Positions 1 to 5,607 are shown, counted from the first letter of the stretch. The stretch: 6,385 nt of DNA from an uncultured Ruminococcus sp. (GCA_902772755.1 CACYCD010000289.1:1-6385), one strand, 5' to 3'. Notes: generated by a model not told the origin, from the sequence alone. Numbers and translations are program-made.

Positions 1-78
1 CAACATATTATAAACCTATTACGCATAATTATCAAGTGCATAAGAGAATATTTTATCCGATGAATATTAATTTTAATC

Positions 79-107
79 TCGACATTTATCATATAATATG
101 ATACAAT
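79..107 (+). promoter_or_regulatory. Probable promoter of the membrane protein gene
   Basis: A -35-like TCGACA (79-84, five of six to consensus) is followed after 17 bases by TACAAT (102-107), with an upstream TG at 99-100 that would make an extended -10. It lies 35 bases before the start codon of the first gene. The spacer is filled by a perfect palindrome (listed separately). A second TATAAT at 92-97 has no partner -35 at a good distance and probably reflects the AT-rich palindrome. The rest of 1-141 shows no other feature that I recognise. Confidence 0.55.
87..103. promoter_or_regulatory. Perfect 17-bp palindrome in the promoter spacer, candidate operator
   Basis: TATCATAT at 87-94 and ATATGATA at 96-103 are exact reverse complements around a single central A at 95. 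The palindrome sits between the proposed -35 and -10 and overlaps the first two bases of the -10. This is the position expected for a repressor site. It does not match the GTTAG-N6-CTAAC box found elsewhere in the window nor the usual Fur 7-1-7 motif. The regulator is unknown, and AT-rich palindromes can arise by chance. Confidence 0.4.
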
Positions 108-141
108 ATAGTATATTATATTAAAAGGAACGCTGTTTATC

Positions 142-594
142 ATGGTACTGGTAAGATTTTTTGATTTTATTGGAGAACGTATGGGACAGGCATTCGGTAT
201 TGTTTTCAAGATCATAATTCCACTGCTTGTGACAGCCCTGCCTATTGACAGAGTATGTGCATTTACCCTGAGCAGATTTGGGATCTTTGCTGATGTAGTC
301 GCTATTGTAGGTTTTTTGTTACTGCTTATTTTTCATCCAAAAATAGCCTCTGTAGCCGAGTTCATTATAATAGGCTTTGCACTGATCTTCACAATAGGCT
401 TCAAGACGATCCACGCATGGTGGGCATGGGCTGCTATGGCTGTGGCTATGGTATTCTTGTTTTTTAAGATACTGTTTTTATTTTCTCTAATGGTAAAGCG
501 TGCTGCCGCTATGGACGCCGCCGACGCCGAAGAGCTTGATGAAGATCTTGACGAAGATACCGAAGCACTCGAAACAAACACAGAGCTTGTTTAA
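142..594 (+). CDS. Small integral membrane protein with acidic C-terminal tail, function unknown
   Basis: This 150-residue protein is not one I recognise. Hydrophobic stretches suggest four membrane segments, at about residues 20-36, 50-65, 70-88 and 92-117. The last is rich in Trp and Phe. The tail after about residue 119 starts with Lys-Arg and then becomes strongly acidic: 13 Asp/Glu between residues 125 and 148, ten of them within residues 128-141. By the positive-inside rule the KR at 119-120 suggests the acidic tail is cytoplasmic, which with four helices would put the N-terminus inside too. An AAAAGGAA ribosome binding site lies at 123-130, spaced 11 bases from the ATG. The phosphopantetheinyl transferase gene begins 18 bases after its stop, so the two are probably co-transcribed, though no functional link is evident. 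Confidence 0.75.
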   Translation: MVLVRFFDFIGERMGQAFGIVFKIIIPLLVTALPIDRVCAFTLSRFGIFADVVAIVGFLLLLIFHPKIASVAEFIIIGFALIFTIGFKTIHAWWAWAAMAVAMVFLFFKILFLFSLMVKRAAAMDAADAEELDEDLDEDTEALETNTELV

Positions 595-612
595 AGGACA
601 AAAAGGAGAAAT

Positions 613-1263
613 ATGGTTAGTACATATATTTTTAACACCGATGTTTTGGAAGACAAGGAACTGTTTGACAAATATTTTGAGCTTATGCCCGAATACCGCA
701 AAGAAAAGATTCTGCGTATCACAGGTGAGAACAAAAAGCTGTCCTTGGGTGCAGGAATACTGACAAAGCTGTTTGCAGGCGAGGAGATAAGCTTCAACGA
801 GCACAGCAAGCCACTCTCCCCGTTAATGGAGTTCAATGTAAGTCACAGCGGAAAATATGCAGTTATTTCCACCGGAGCAAAGCCCGTAGGTGTTGATATC
901 CAGCTTTTCAAAAGAGGTATAAGGAATATCGCACACAGATTTTTTACGGTTGAGGAGTGCATAGAGATCGACCAGAGTCCCACACCGGACACATCTTTTA
1001 TTAAGCTCTGGGCTTTGAAGGAAGCATTTATAAAATGTATAGGTATGGGCTTCGGCTATGAGCTGAACAAGTTTTCAATAGAAGCTTCACCCTACGAAAT
1101 TAAAATCAGCCAGAATTACGACAGCAAAAACTATTATTTCAAGGTATACGACATAGAGGGTTATCAGCTTGCAGTTTGCAGTGAAGAGGATTTATTTGCC
1201 AAATCTCCTATTGACATTACCGAAAATATAGTGAACTTTGATTTACAAAATTTGCCGACATAG
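613..1263 (+). CDS. 4'-phosphopantetheinyl transferase, Sfp type
   Basis: Enzymes of this family move the phosphopantetheine arm of coenzyme A onto a serine of acyl or peptidyl carrier proteins, in the cytoplasm. The 216-residue length suits the two-lobed Sfp class. Visible motifs in order are KPLSP (66-70) with NVSHSG (75-80), GVDIQ (93-97), FTVEEC (111-116) and KLWALKEAFIK (131-141), the last being the W/KEA signature. The Mg2+ and catalytic residues map to Asp95 and Glu137. The position equivalent to Sfp Glu109 is Gln97, a substitution seen in part of the family. The start has AAGGAG at 603-608. The gene follows the membrane protein by 18 bases and ends at a terminator. No polyketide, peptide synthetase or carrier protein gene is in the window, so its partner is unknown. 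The C-terminal 25 residues or so lie beyond the recognisable domain. Confidence 0.9.
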   Translation: MVSTYIFNTDVLEDKELFDKYFELMPEYRKEKILRITGENKKLSLGAGILTKLFAGEEISFNEHSKPLSPLMEFNVSHSGKYAVISTGAKPVGVDIQLFKRGIRNIAHRFFTVEECIEIDQSPTPDTSFIKLWALKEAFIKCIGMGFGYELNKFSIEASPYEIKISQNYDSKNYYFKVYDIEGYQLAVCSEEDLFAKSPIDITENIVNFDLQNLPT

Positions 1264-1268
1264 CTTTG

Positions 1269-1320
1269 ATCCGAGCCTGCTGTTCAAACAGCGGTTCGGA
1301 TATTTGTTTGTTTTTTTTAT
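1269..1320 (+). terminator. Rho-independent terminator after the phosphopantetheinyl transferase gene
   Basis: Bases 1269-1284 pair with 1287-1301: ATCCGA with TCGGAT at the base, a G-T pair, CC with GG, one bulged T at 1278, then GCTGT with ACAGC near the loop. A T-rich run (1302-1320, including eight T in a row) follows directly. It starts six bases after the stop codon and separates this unit from the ABC transporter promoter, which begins at 1322. Confidence 0.9.
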
Positions 1321-1321
1321 A

Positions 1322-1350
1322 TTGACAAAGGAATACAAATGCTGTATAAT
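1322..1350 (+). promoter_or_regulatory. Consensus promoter of the ABC transporter operon
   Basis: TTGACA at 1322-1327 and TATAAT at 1345-1350 are both exact consensus hexamers with the ideal 17-base spacer. Transcription would begin near 1357, giving a leader of about 64 bases. So strong a core promoter implies that control comes from a repressor, and two candidate operator boxes lie immediately downstream. Confidence 0.9.
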
Positions 1351-1353
1351 GCA

Positions 1354-1369
1354 GTTAGTTAAAGGTAAC
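1354..1369. promoter_or_regulatory. Candidate DtxR-type operator 1 of the ABC promoter
   Basis: The sequence reads GTTAG-TTAAAG-GTAAC, the same 16-bp layout as the boxes around the regulator and feo genes with one arm mismatch (GTAAC for CTAAC). It begins three bases after the -10 hexamer and covers the predicted transcription start. The regulator promoter has the same geometry, with its box four bases after the -10. Confidence 0.6.
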
Positions 1370-1373
1370 TTGC

Positions 1374-1400
1374 GTAGTTTGGTTAGCATTAGCAAACTAC
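1374..1400 (+). repeat. Inverted repeat with 8-bp arms in the ABC leader
   Basis: GTAGTTTG (1374-1381) and CAAACTAC (1393-1400) are exact reverse complements separated by 11 bases. The repeat encloses most of the second operator-like box and ends 10 bases before the GGAGG ribosome binding site. It could be part of an extended protein-binding site, or fold into a leader RNA hairpin just upstream of the ribosome binding site. No T-run follows, so it is not a terminator. Confidence 0.55.
1382..1397. promoter_or_regulatory. Candidate DtxR-type operator 2 of the ABC promoter
   Basis: The sequence reads GTTAG-CATTAG-CAAAC, matching the GTTAG-N6-CTAAC box with one arm mismatch (CAAAC). Its centre is 28 bp downstream of the first box. 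The doubled arrangement parallels the two boxes in the regulator's own promoter (43 bp centre to centre). It overlaps the larger inverted repeat at 1374-1400. Confidence 0.55.
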
Positions 1401-1420
1401 AATTTCAAACGGAGGTAAGT

Positions 1421-2122
1421 ATGGAAATAGTAAGGTTTGAAAATGTGACAAGGATATATAAAACCGGTGAGCACGAGCTTAAAGCTCTGGACGGAGTAAG
1501 CTTTTCTCTTGATAAGGGAAAGTTTGTTGTTATCCTCGGTCCGTCGGGAGCAGGAAAAAGCACCCTGCTAAATCTTTTGGGAGGGCTTGACAGTCCTACA
1601 AGCGGAACGATAACCGTGAACAAAAAAGACATCAGCACTCTGTCGGATAACGAGCTTGCAGATTATCGTGCGGCAACGGTGGGATTTGTTTTTCAATTCT
1701 ACAATCTGATACCCACTCTGACAGTGTACGAGAATGTAGAGCTTGTTTCGCAAATCGCACCCGAGGCACTTGATGCAAAGCAAATGATCTCGGAGGTCGG
1801 ACTTGAGGATCATCTGCACAACTTCCCCTCGGAGCTTTCCGGCGGAGAACAGCAGCGTGTTTCCATTGCAAGGGCATTGGCAAAAAATCCGCAGATCCTT
1901 CTTTGTGACGAGCCAACGGGAGCACTTGACTCTGAAACAGGTGTAATGGTTTTAAAGCTCCTGCTGAGTATGGCTAAAAATTACGGAAAAACGATAGTAA
2001 TTGTAACTCATAATCAGAGCATTGCAAAAATGGCAGATGTGGTCATTCGTGTAAAAAACGGGCATATACGTTCTATAGAAGAACAGAGCGATCCCCTGAG
2101 TGCAGACGAGGTGGAATGGTAA
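1421..2122 (+). CDS. ABC transporter ATP-binding protein, MacB/LolD type
   Basis: This is the 233-residue nucleotide-binding subunit that powers the permease encoded next, acting at the cytoplasmic face of the membrane. Motifs are complete: Walker [10 protein letters not shown] (40-48), Q-loop Gln92, signature LSGGEQQR (139-146), Walker B ILLCDEP with catalytic Glu164, D-loop ALD (168-170) and H-loop His197. The [16 protein letters not shown] stretch after the Q-loop and the [10 protein letters not shown] segment are typical of the lipoprotein-release/macrolide-export (MacB, LolD, YknY) subfamily. The ATG at 1421 is chosen because GGAGG lies at 1411-1415 and the protein then starts directly with the conserved domain. 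The reading frame stays open upstream to 1238, but that part overlaps the terminator, promoter and operators. The stop overlaps the permease start. The promoter carries two iron-box-like operators. Confidence 0.93.
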   Translation: MEIVRFENVTRIYKTGEHELKALDGVSFSLDKGKFVVILGPSGAGKSTLLNLLGGLDSPTSGTITVNKKDISTLSDNELADYRAATVGFVFQFYNLIPTLTVYENVELVSQIAPEALDAKQMISEVGLEDHLHNFPSELSGGEQQRVSIARALAKNPQILLCDEPTGALDSETGVMVLKLLLSMAKNYGKTIVIVTHNQSIAKMADVVIRVKNGHIRSIEEQSDPLSADEVEW

Positions 2123-4512
2123 TGCTGATAAGAAAACTATTGCGAACTGCTTGGAGCTACAAGGCACAGTTTTTTTCAATGATAATTATGATAACTCTGG
2201 GTATGGGAATGTTCCTCGGCTTCAATATGGAGTGGAAAACGATAGAGGTTGATACCGGAAAATTCTTTGAAGAAACCCACTATGCCGACTATCGCCTGTA
2301 TTCCGAAAAAGGCTTCACCCGTGACGATCTAAACAAGATAACGGATATTGACGGAGTGCAGGCAGCTACCAGATTTTTATCAGTCAATCTTGATATAAAG
2401 GGAAAGAAAAACAAATCACTTGCCCTTGATGTGAGTGAGGACTACAATGTTTCAACCTTTTTCCTGATGGACGGTGCAGAGTATGACAAGAACTCCGACG
2501 GTTTTTGGCTTTCCGATAAATTTGCAGCTGCAAATAATATTTCCATCGGAGATGAACTCACACTTGAATTTCAAGGCTTGGAAATGAGCGGAGCAGTTAT
2601 CGGCTTGATCAAATCGGGTGAGCATATGATCTGTGTAGCCGACAAAAATCAGATGATGCCTGACTACAATACCTACGGCTATGCCTATATAACACCGAAA
2701 AAGCTGAAAACCGTACTTAAAGAAAAGCTGAAAAACACTCTGACCAATGAGCTTAAGGAAGCTAAGCTTCCGCAAAAAATCATAGATGAACAGCTGAAAC
2801 AGACCTTTGCCGATGACAAGGCAATAAATGAAGCACTTGACAGTACCTTTGCACAGATAAACATAAATTCTGATCTCTCAAAAGGAAAGCTTGAAAGCGA
2901 GATCAAGAAAACTCTCGGACGTACAATAATGGTAACACCAAAATCCGACCATACTGTATATAAAGAGGCTATGGGAGAAGCAGAAGAAGGCAAAACAATG
3001 GGTTCAGTCCTGCCTGTGCTGTTCCTTGCAATTGCTGTTTTGACTATGGTCACCACAATGCACCGCATAGCTACAAAGGAAAAGCTGCAGATAGGCACAC
3101 TCAAAGCCCTAGGCTTTAAAAACCGAAGGATCTTAAGACACTACACCTCCTACGGCTTGTTTATCGGACTTGTCGGAACGTGCCTGGGCATCGCTTTGGG
3201 GTATGCCGTATGCAAGCTGATAATGAGCGAGGACGGTATGATGGGTACATACTTTGATATGCCCGACTGGAGTGCTGCGATCCCTGCTTTCTGTTATCCC
3301 GTAATGGCTTGTACTGTTTTGCTGCTTACCCTCATCAGCTATCTTTCGGTAAGGCAACAGCTAAAGGGAAATGCCGCTGATGCACTGCGTCCCTATACCC
3401 CGAAAAAGATGCGTAAGCTGTTTTGGGAGAGGTTCGGCTTCTGGGACAAGATGAATTTCGGAACAAAGTGGAATATCCGTGATCTGAGCCGTCACAAGAG
3501 CCGTTCGGCAATGACGCTGTTTGGTATAATCGGATGTATGGTGCTGATGGTAGGCGGTCTGGGTATGCGTGATACGTTGGCAGGATTTCTAGATTTGCTT
3601 GACAAGGATATTTCAAACTATTCCACAAAAGTAAATTTGATCGACAACGCAAACAAGGACAAGGCAATAGCTCTGGCAGACGAGCTGGACGCAGATTGGG
3701 AAAGCCTGTGCGGTATAAGTCTGGACGGAGATACGGTAGCACTGGACATTATCCATAATCCTCACTCTATGATGAACATACTTTCAGAGGACAACAGCAG
3801 AATCACCCTCAGTGATGAGGGAGTATATCTCTGCCTCAGATTGAAGGACAAGGCAAAAATCGGAGAAAAAATCACATTTTCTCCCTACGGCTCCAAAAAG
3901 ACCTACACGGCAAGGGTTTTGGGATATAACCGTGCCGTTATGACAAAGAGCGTCACCATAACCGAAAAGCTTGCCGACAAATTGGGGATCGATTACACTG
4001 TTACCGCAATTTATACTGACAAAAAATCATCGGATATAAAGTCAGATCCCATTATAGCCGGAAAGCAAGCTAAGAAACAGCTTATGCAGACATTTGACAG
4101 CTTTGTTGACATTATGGACGGTATGGTGATAATTATGGTTGCAGCAGCTGCAGTTTTGGGAATAGTGGTGCTGTATAACCTTGGAATTATGAGCTACGTT
4201 GAGCGTTCAAGGGAGCTTGCAACGCTCAAGGTGCTGGGATTCAGAAACCGCAGCATAGGAAAACTGCTAATATCACAGAATATCTGGCTGACCTTTGTCG
4301 GGGTAATAATAGGACTTCCTGCAGGTGTGGGAGTTCTGCAATGGCTGTTAGCTGCACTTGCCTCGGAATATGAGATGAAGCTGATGCTGGGAACGACTAC
4401 ATACTGTGTTTCCATACTGCTGACATTTGGAGTATCACTCCTGGTAGGCTTTATGGTGGCTCGGAAAAATAAGAAAATTGATATGGTAGAAGCACTCAAG
4501 GGTGCAGAGTAG
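2122..4512 (+). CDS. FtsX-type ABC transporter permease with two FtsX modules
   Basis: This is the membrane partner of the preceding ATPase, about 796 residues. Eight membrane helices are suggested in a 1+3+1+3 pattern, near residues 16-35, 294-315, 345-365, 387-410, 462-483, 668-690, 721-746 and 758-778. Each helix triplet carries the same signature after its first helix, TLKALGFKNRR (about 325-335) and TLKVLGFRNRS (about 702-712), showing an internal duplication of the FtsX domain. Large extracytoplasmic domains follow helices 1 and 5. The first contains a lysine/glutamate-rich, probably helical stretch near 193-271. Such permeases usually move lipids, peptides or lipoproteins, or use ATP for mechanical work outside the membrane. 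The substrate here is unknown. ATG at 2122 shares its A with the ATPase stop (TAATG) and has GAGG at 2108-2111. ATG at 2116, two codons earlier, is equally in frame and possible. Confidence 0.9.
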   Translation: MLIRKLLRTAWSYKAQFFSMIIMITLGMGMFLGFNMEWKTIEVDTGKFFEETHYADYRLYSEKGFTRDDLNKITDIDGVQAATRFLSVNLDIKGKKNKSLALDVSEDYNVSTFFLMDGAEYDKNSDGFWLSDKFAAANNISIGDELTLEFQGLEMSGAVIGLIKSGEHMICVADKNQMMPDYNTYGYAYITPKKLKTVLKEKLKNTLTNELKEAKLPQKIIDEQLKQTFADDKAINEALDSTFAQININSDLSKGKLESEIKKTLGRTIMVTPKSDHTVYKEAMGEAEEGKTMGSVLPVLFLAIAVLTMVTTMHRIATKEKLQIGTLKALGFKNRRILRHYTSYGLFIGLVGTCLGIALGYAVCKLIMSEDGMMGTYFDMPDWSAAIPAFCYPVMACTVLLLTLISYLSVRQQLKGNAADALRPYTPKKMRKLFWERFGFWDKMNFGTKWNIRDLSRHKSRSAMTLFGIIGCMVLMVGGLGMRDTLAGFLDLLDKDISNYSTKVNLIDNANKDKAIALADELDADWESLCGISLDGDTVALDIIHNPHSMMNILSEDNSRITLSDEGVYLCLRLKDKAKIGEKITFSPYGSKKTYTARVLGYNRAVMTKSVTITEKLADKLGIDYTVTAIYTDKKSSDIKSDPIIAGKQAKKQLMQTFDSFVDIMDGMVIIMVAAAAVLGIVVLYNLGIMSYVERSRELATLKVLGFRNRSIGKLLISQNIWLTFVGVIIGLPAGVGVLQWLLAALASEYEMKLMLGTTTYCVSILLTFGVSLLVGFMVARKNKKIDMVEALKGAE

Positions 4513-4520
4513 ATTATCAA

Positions 4521-4557
4521 GCCTGTTCGGGGAAAGATTTTTATTCCCCCAACAGGC
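4521..4557. terminator. Strong hairpin after the permease gene, possible terminator without a T-run
   Basis: GCCTGTT (4521-4527) pairs with AACAGGC (4551-4557). Inside, after one C-C mismatch, GGGGAA (4529-4534) pairs with TTCCCC (4544-4549), around a loop rich in A and T. The + strand downstream is TGC followed by six A rather than T, so this is not a standard intrinsic terminator in that direction. It may end or protect the ABC mRNA, and it lies just before the regulator promoter. Confidence 0.5.
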
Positions 4558-4570
4558 TGCAAAAAAGGTA

Positions 4571-4599
4571 TTGACAAATGCGGATAAGGCTGATATAAT
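4571..4599 (+). promoter_or_regulatory. Consensus promoter of the DtxR-family regulator gene
   Basis: TTGACA (4571-4576) and TATAAT (4594-4599) are exact consensus hexamers with a 17-base spacer, the same quality as the ABC promoter. It sits 81 bases before the regulator start codon and is followed by two operator boxes in the leader, which points to autoregulation. Confidence 0.9.
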
Positions 4600-4603
4600 A
4601 ATA

Positions 4604-4619
4604 GTAAGTTTAGGCTAAC
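4604..4619. promoter_or_regulatory. DtxR-type operator 1 of the regulator promoter
   Basis: The sequence reads GTAAG-TTTAGG-CTAAC, with one arm mismatch to GTTAG-N6-CTAAC. It contains the 9-bp palindrome TTAGGCTAA (4610-4618), which is the core of the known DtxR/IdeR iron box. It begins four bases after the -10 hexamer, over the expected transcription start, where a bound repressor would block initiation. Confidence 0.75.
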
Positions 4620-4646
4620 CGCCTGAATTTTTTACTTTAATCAAGA

Positions 4647-4662
4647 GTTAGCCTAACCTAAC
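4647..4662. promoter_or_regulatory. DtxR-type operator 2 of the regulator promoter
   Basis: The sequence reads GTTAG-CCTAAC-CTAAC, a perfect-arm box that extends by one more pair (A4646 with T4663). Read on the minus strand, the region matches 15 of 19 positions of the DtxR/IdeR consensus TTAGGTTAGGCTAACCTAA as I remember it. The CTAAC half is repeated in tandem, so two overlapping registers are possible. It ends six bases before the AGGAG ribosome binding site. Confidence 0.8.
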
Positions 4663-4679
4663 TATATTAGGAGCCGGAT

Positions 4680-5099
4680 ATGGAAAGAAGTCAAAAAACA
4701 GAAGATTATATGAAGCTGATCTATAACCTACGCAAGAACGGCTCGGTGCGTGGTGCATATATCGCACGTGAATTGAAGGTAGCCAAGCCGACTGTTTCGG
4801 ATTCGTTAAAAAGAATGGAAACCGCCGGTCTGATATCCATAAATTACGACCGCACCATCGAGCTGACGAAAGAGGGTGAAGCAATTGCCGAGAGTGTGAT
4901 CGGAAGAAATCGTGTTATCTTTGAGCTGCTTACGGTGCTTGGTGTGGATACAAAAACCGCAGAGGATGACGCCTGCAGAATGGAACACGAAATAAGCGAT
5001 GAAACACTGAGAGCATTTACCGACCTTCTTCAATATTTGAAGTTTGTAAAACAAATCACCATCAGGTCTGCTTCAGACGGTTTTATAACCAATGGTTAG
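4680..5099 (+). CDS. DtxR/MntR-family metal-dependent transcriptional repressor, short form
   Basis: This 139-residue cytoplasmic regulator has a winged helix (about 22-62, with recognition-helix region KPTVSDSLKRME) and a metal-binding dimerisation domain (about 64-125). The stretch DACRMEH (97-103) matches the DtxR/IdeR primary iron site, so Cys99, Glu102 and His103 are likely ligands. The residue aligned with DtxR Met10 is Asp9, as in MntR, while the residue aligned with MntR Glu11 is Lys12. The DtxR ancillary ligands His79, Glu83 and His98 align with Asn77, Phe81 and Glu95. The C-terminal SH3-like domain of full-length DtxR (about 226 residues) is absent. AGGAG at 4669-4673 supports the start. 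Its promoter carries two operator boxes and a third overlaps its stop codon. With feoAAB directly downstream, Fe2+ is the likely co-repressor, but Mn2+ cannot be excluded. Confidence 0.9.
   Translation: MERSQKTEDYMKLIYNLRKNGSVRGAYIARELKVAKPTVSDSLKRMETAGLISINYDRTIELTKEGEAIAESVIGRNRVIFELLTVLGVDTKTAEDDACRMEHEISDETLRAFTDLLQYLKFVKQITIRSASDGFITNG
5084..5089 (+). promoter_or_regulatory. Possible -10 element of a feoA promoter inside the regulator gene
   Basis: TATAAC, five of six to consensus, lies five bases upstream of the operator box at 5095-5110, the same layout as at the other boxes. No good -35 hexamer is seen at 16 to 18 bases upstream, so it is weak at best. feoA may also be read through from the regulator promoter. 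Confidence 0.3.
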
Positions 5100-5110
5100 C
5101 TTAGGCTAAC
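5095..5110. promoter_or_regulatory. DtxR-type operator across the regulator stop codon, upstream of feoA
   Basis: The sequence reads GTTAG-CTTAGG-CTAAC, with perfect arms that extend one base further inward on each side (GTTAGC/GCTAAC). It includes TTAGGCTAA at 5101-5109, the same core as at 4610-4618. The TAG stop codon of the regulator (5097-5099) is part of the left arm. The box ends 34 bases before the feoA1 start codon. Confidence 0.8.
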
Positions 5111-5144
5111 AATATGCAGATTCTGAGTTCAAAGGAGGGTAACT

Positions 5145-5354
5145 ATGCCGCTTAATCTTGCAGTTATCGGTGAAGAAAACATAATCAAACGCATCGGAGG
5201 AAATGCCGACATTCGGGCACATCTTCAAAATCTTGGTTTTGTCCCCGGTGCTGTAGTTGTGGTAGTCAGTTCTATGGGTGGCAGCCTAATAGTAAATATC
5301 AAGGGTTCACGGGTTGCCGTCAGCAAAGAAATGGCTCAAAAAATAATTATTTAA
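5145..5354 (+). CDS. feoA: FeoA-family protein, first copy
   Basis: FeoA proteins are small cytoplasmic SH3-like barrels that support FeoB-dependent Fe2+ uptake, probably by contacting FeoB. This one has 69 residues, slightly short for the family. It shows the family pattern of a helix followed by LGFVPG (30-35), a run of beta-forming residues (AVVVVVSS, 36-43), GGSLIVNIKGSRVAVS (45-60) and a final strand with KII. It is the more divergent of the two copies: the N-terminal segment lacks the usual LxxL-like start, and the loop is SMGGS rather than the common APLGDP. The start is supported by AAAGGAGGG at 5131-5139. The second feoA begins 12 bases after its stop. Confidence 0.85.
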   Translation: MPLNLAVIGEENIIKRIGGNADIRAHLQNLGFVPGAVVVVVSSMGGSLIVNIKGSRVAVSKEMAQKIII

Positions 5355-5366
5355 TTGGAGGAAAAA

Positions 5367-5588
5367 ATGAAAACACTTAAAGAGGTTGCTGTGGGCAGTA
5401 CAGCAAAGGTAAAAAAGCTCCACGGTGAAGGTGCGGTAAAACGCCGTATTATGGATATGGGTATCACCAAGGGTGTGGAAGTCAAGGTTCAGAAGGTAGC
5501 TCCGCTGGGAGATCCTATGGAGGTCACTGTGCGTGGGTATCAGCTTTCTGTCCGCAAGGCAGATGCACAGATGGTAGAGGTTGAATGA
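5367..5588 (+). CDS. feoA: FeoA-family protein, second copy
   Basis: This 73-residue protein is a textbook FeoA: a short N-terminal segment starting MKTLKEVAVG, the helix with RRIMDMGITKG (26-36), a strand, the APLGDPMEV loop and strand (45-53), RGYQLSVRK (56-64) and a closing strand. It would act with FeoB at the cytoplasmic face of the membrane. The ATG at 5367 is preferred over an in-frame TTG at 5355, because that TTG belongs to the TTGGAGG ribosome binding site (5355-5361). Two adjacent feoA genes before feoB are a common clostridial arrangement. The copies differ enough that they probably have distinct roles rather than being a recent duplication. Confidence 0.92.
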   Translation: MKTLKEVAVGSTAKVKKLHGEGAVKRRIMDMGITKGVEVKVQKVAPLGDPMEVTVRGYQLSVRKADAQMVEVE

Positions 5589-5607
5589 TCCCCTGTCTGT
5601 TTATACA
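5581..5607 (+). promoter_or_regulatory. Possible weak promoter upstream of feoB
   Basis: TATACA (5602-5607) lies three bases before the operator box, repeating the -10-to-box spacing of the ABC and regulator promoters. A TTGAAT at 5581-5586 could serve as -35, but the spacer is only 15 bases. Most feoB transcription may come by read-through from upstream. Confidence 0.35.

Noticed and set aside
46..68. GAATATT repeated with a 16-base period upstream of the first gene
   Set aside because: Two copies of a short AT-rich word in AT-rich DNA are expected by chance.
500..763. Second + strand frame across the membrane protein/transferase junction
   Set aside because: It overlaps two better supported genes in another frame and has no domain or ribosome binding site.
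1238..1420. An upstream in-frame extension of the ATPase reading frame
   Set aside because: It overlaps the end of the previous gene, the terminator, the promoter and the operators, and the extra residues do not look like an ABC domain. ATG at 1421 has its own GGAGG.
3335..3742. Minus-strand open frame opposite the permease
   Set aside because: Its composition is that of the antisense of a strong coding region, with no recognisable motif or ribosome binding site. The same reasoning rejects the other minus-strand frames across the window, including 2685-3104 and 4194-4577.
5066..5078. GTCTG-CTT-CAGAC inverted repeat near the regulator's 3' end as a terminator
   Set aside because: The stem is only five pairs, lies within coding sequence and is followed by just four T.
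5355..5366. TTG start for the second FeoA, four codons upstream of the ATG
   Set aside because: The TTG is part of the TTGGAGG ribosome binding site for the ATG at 5367.
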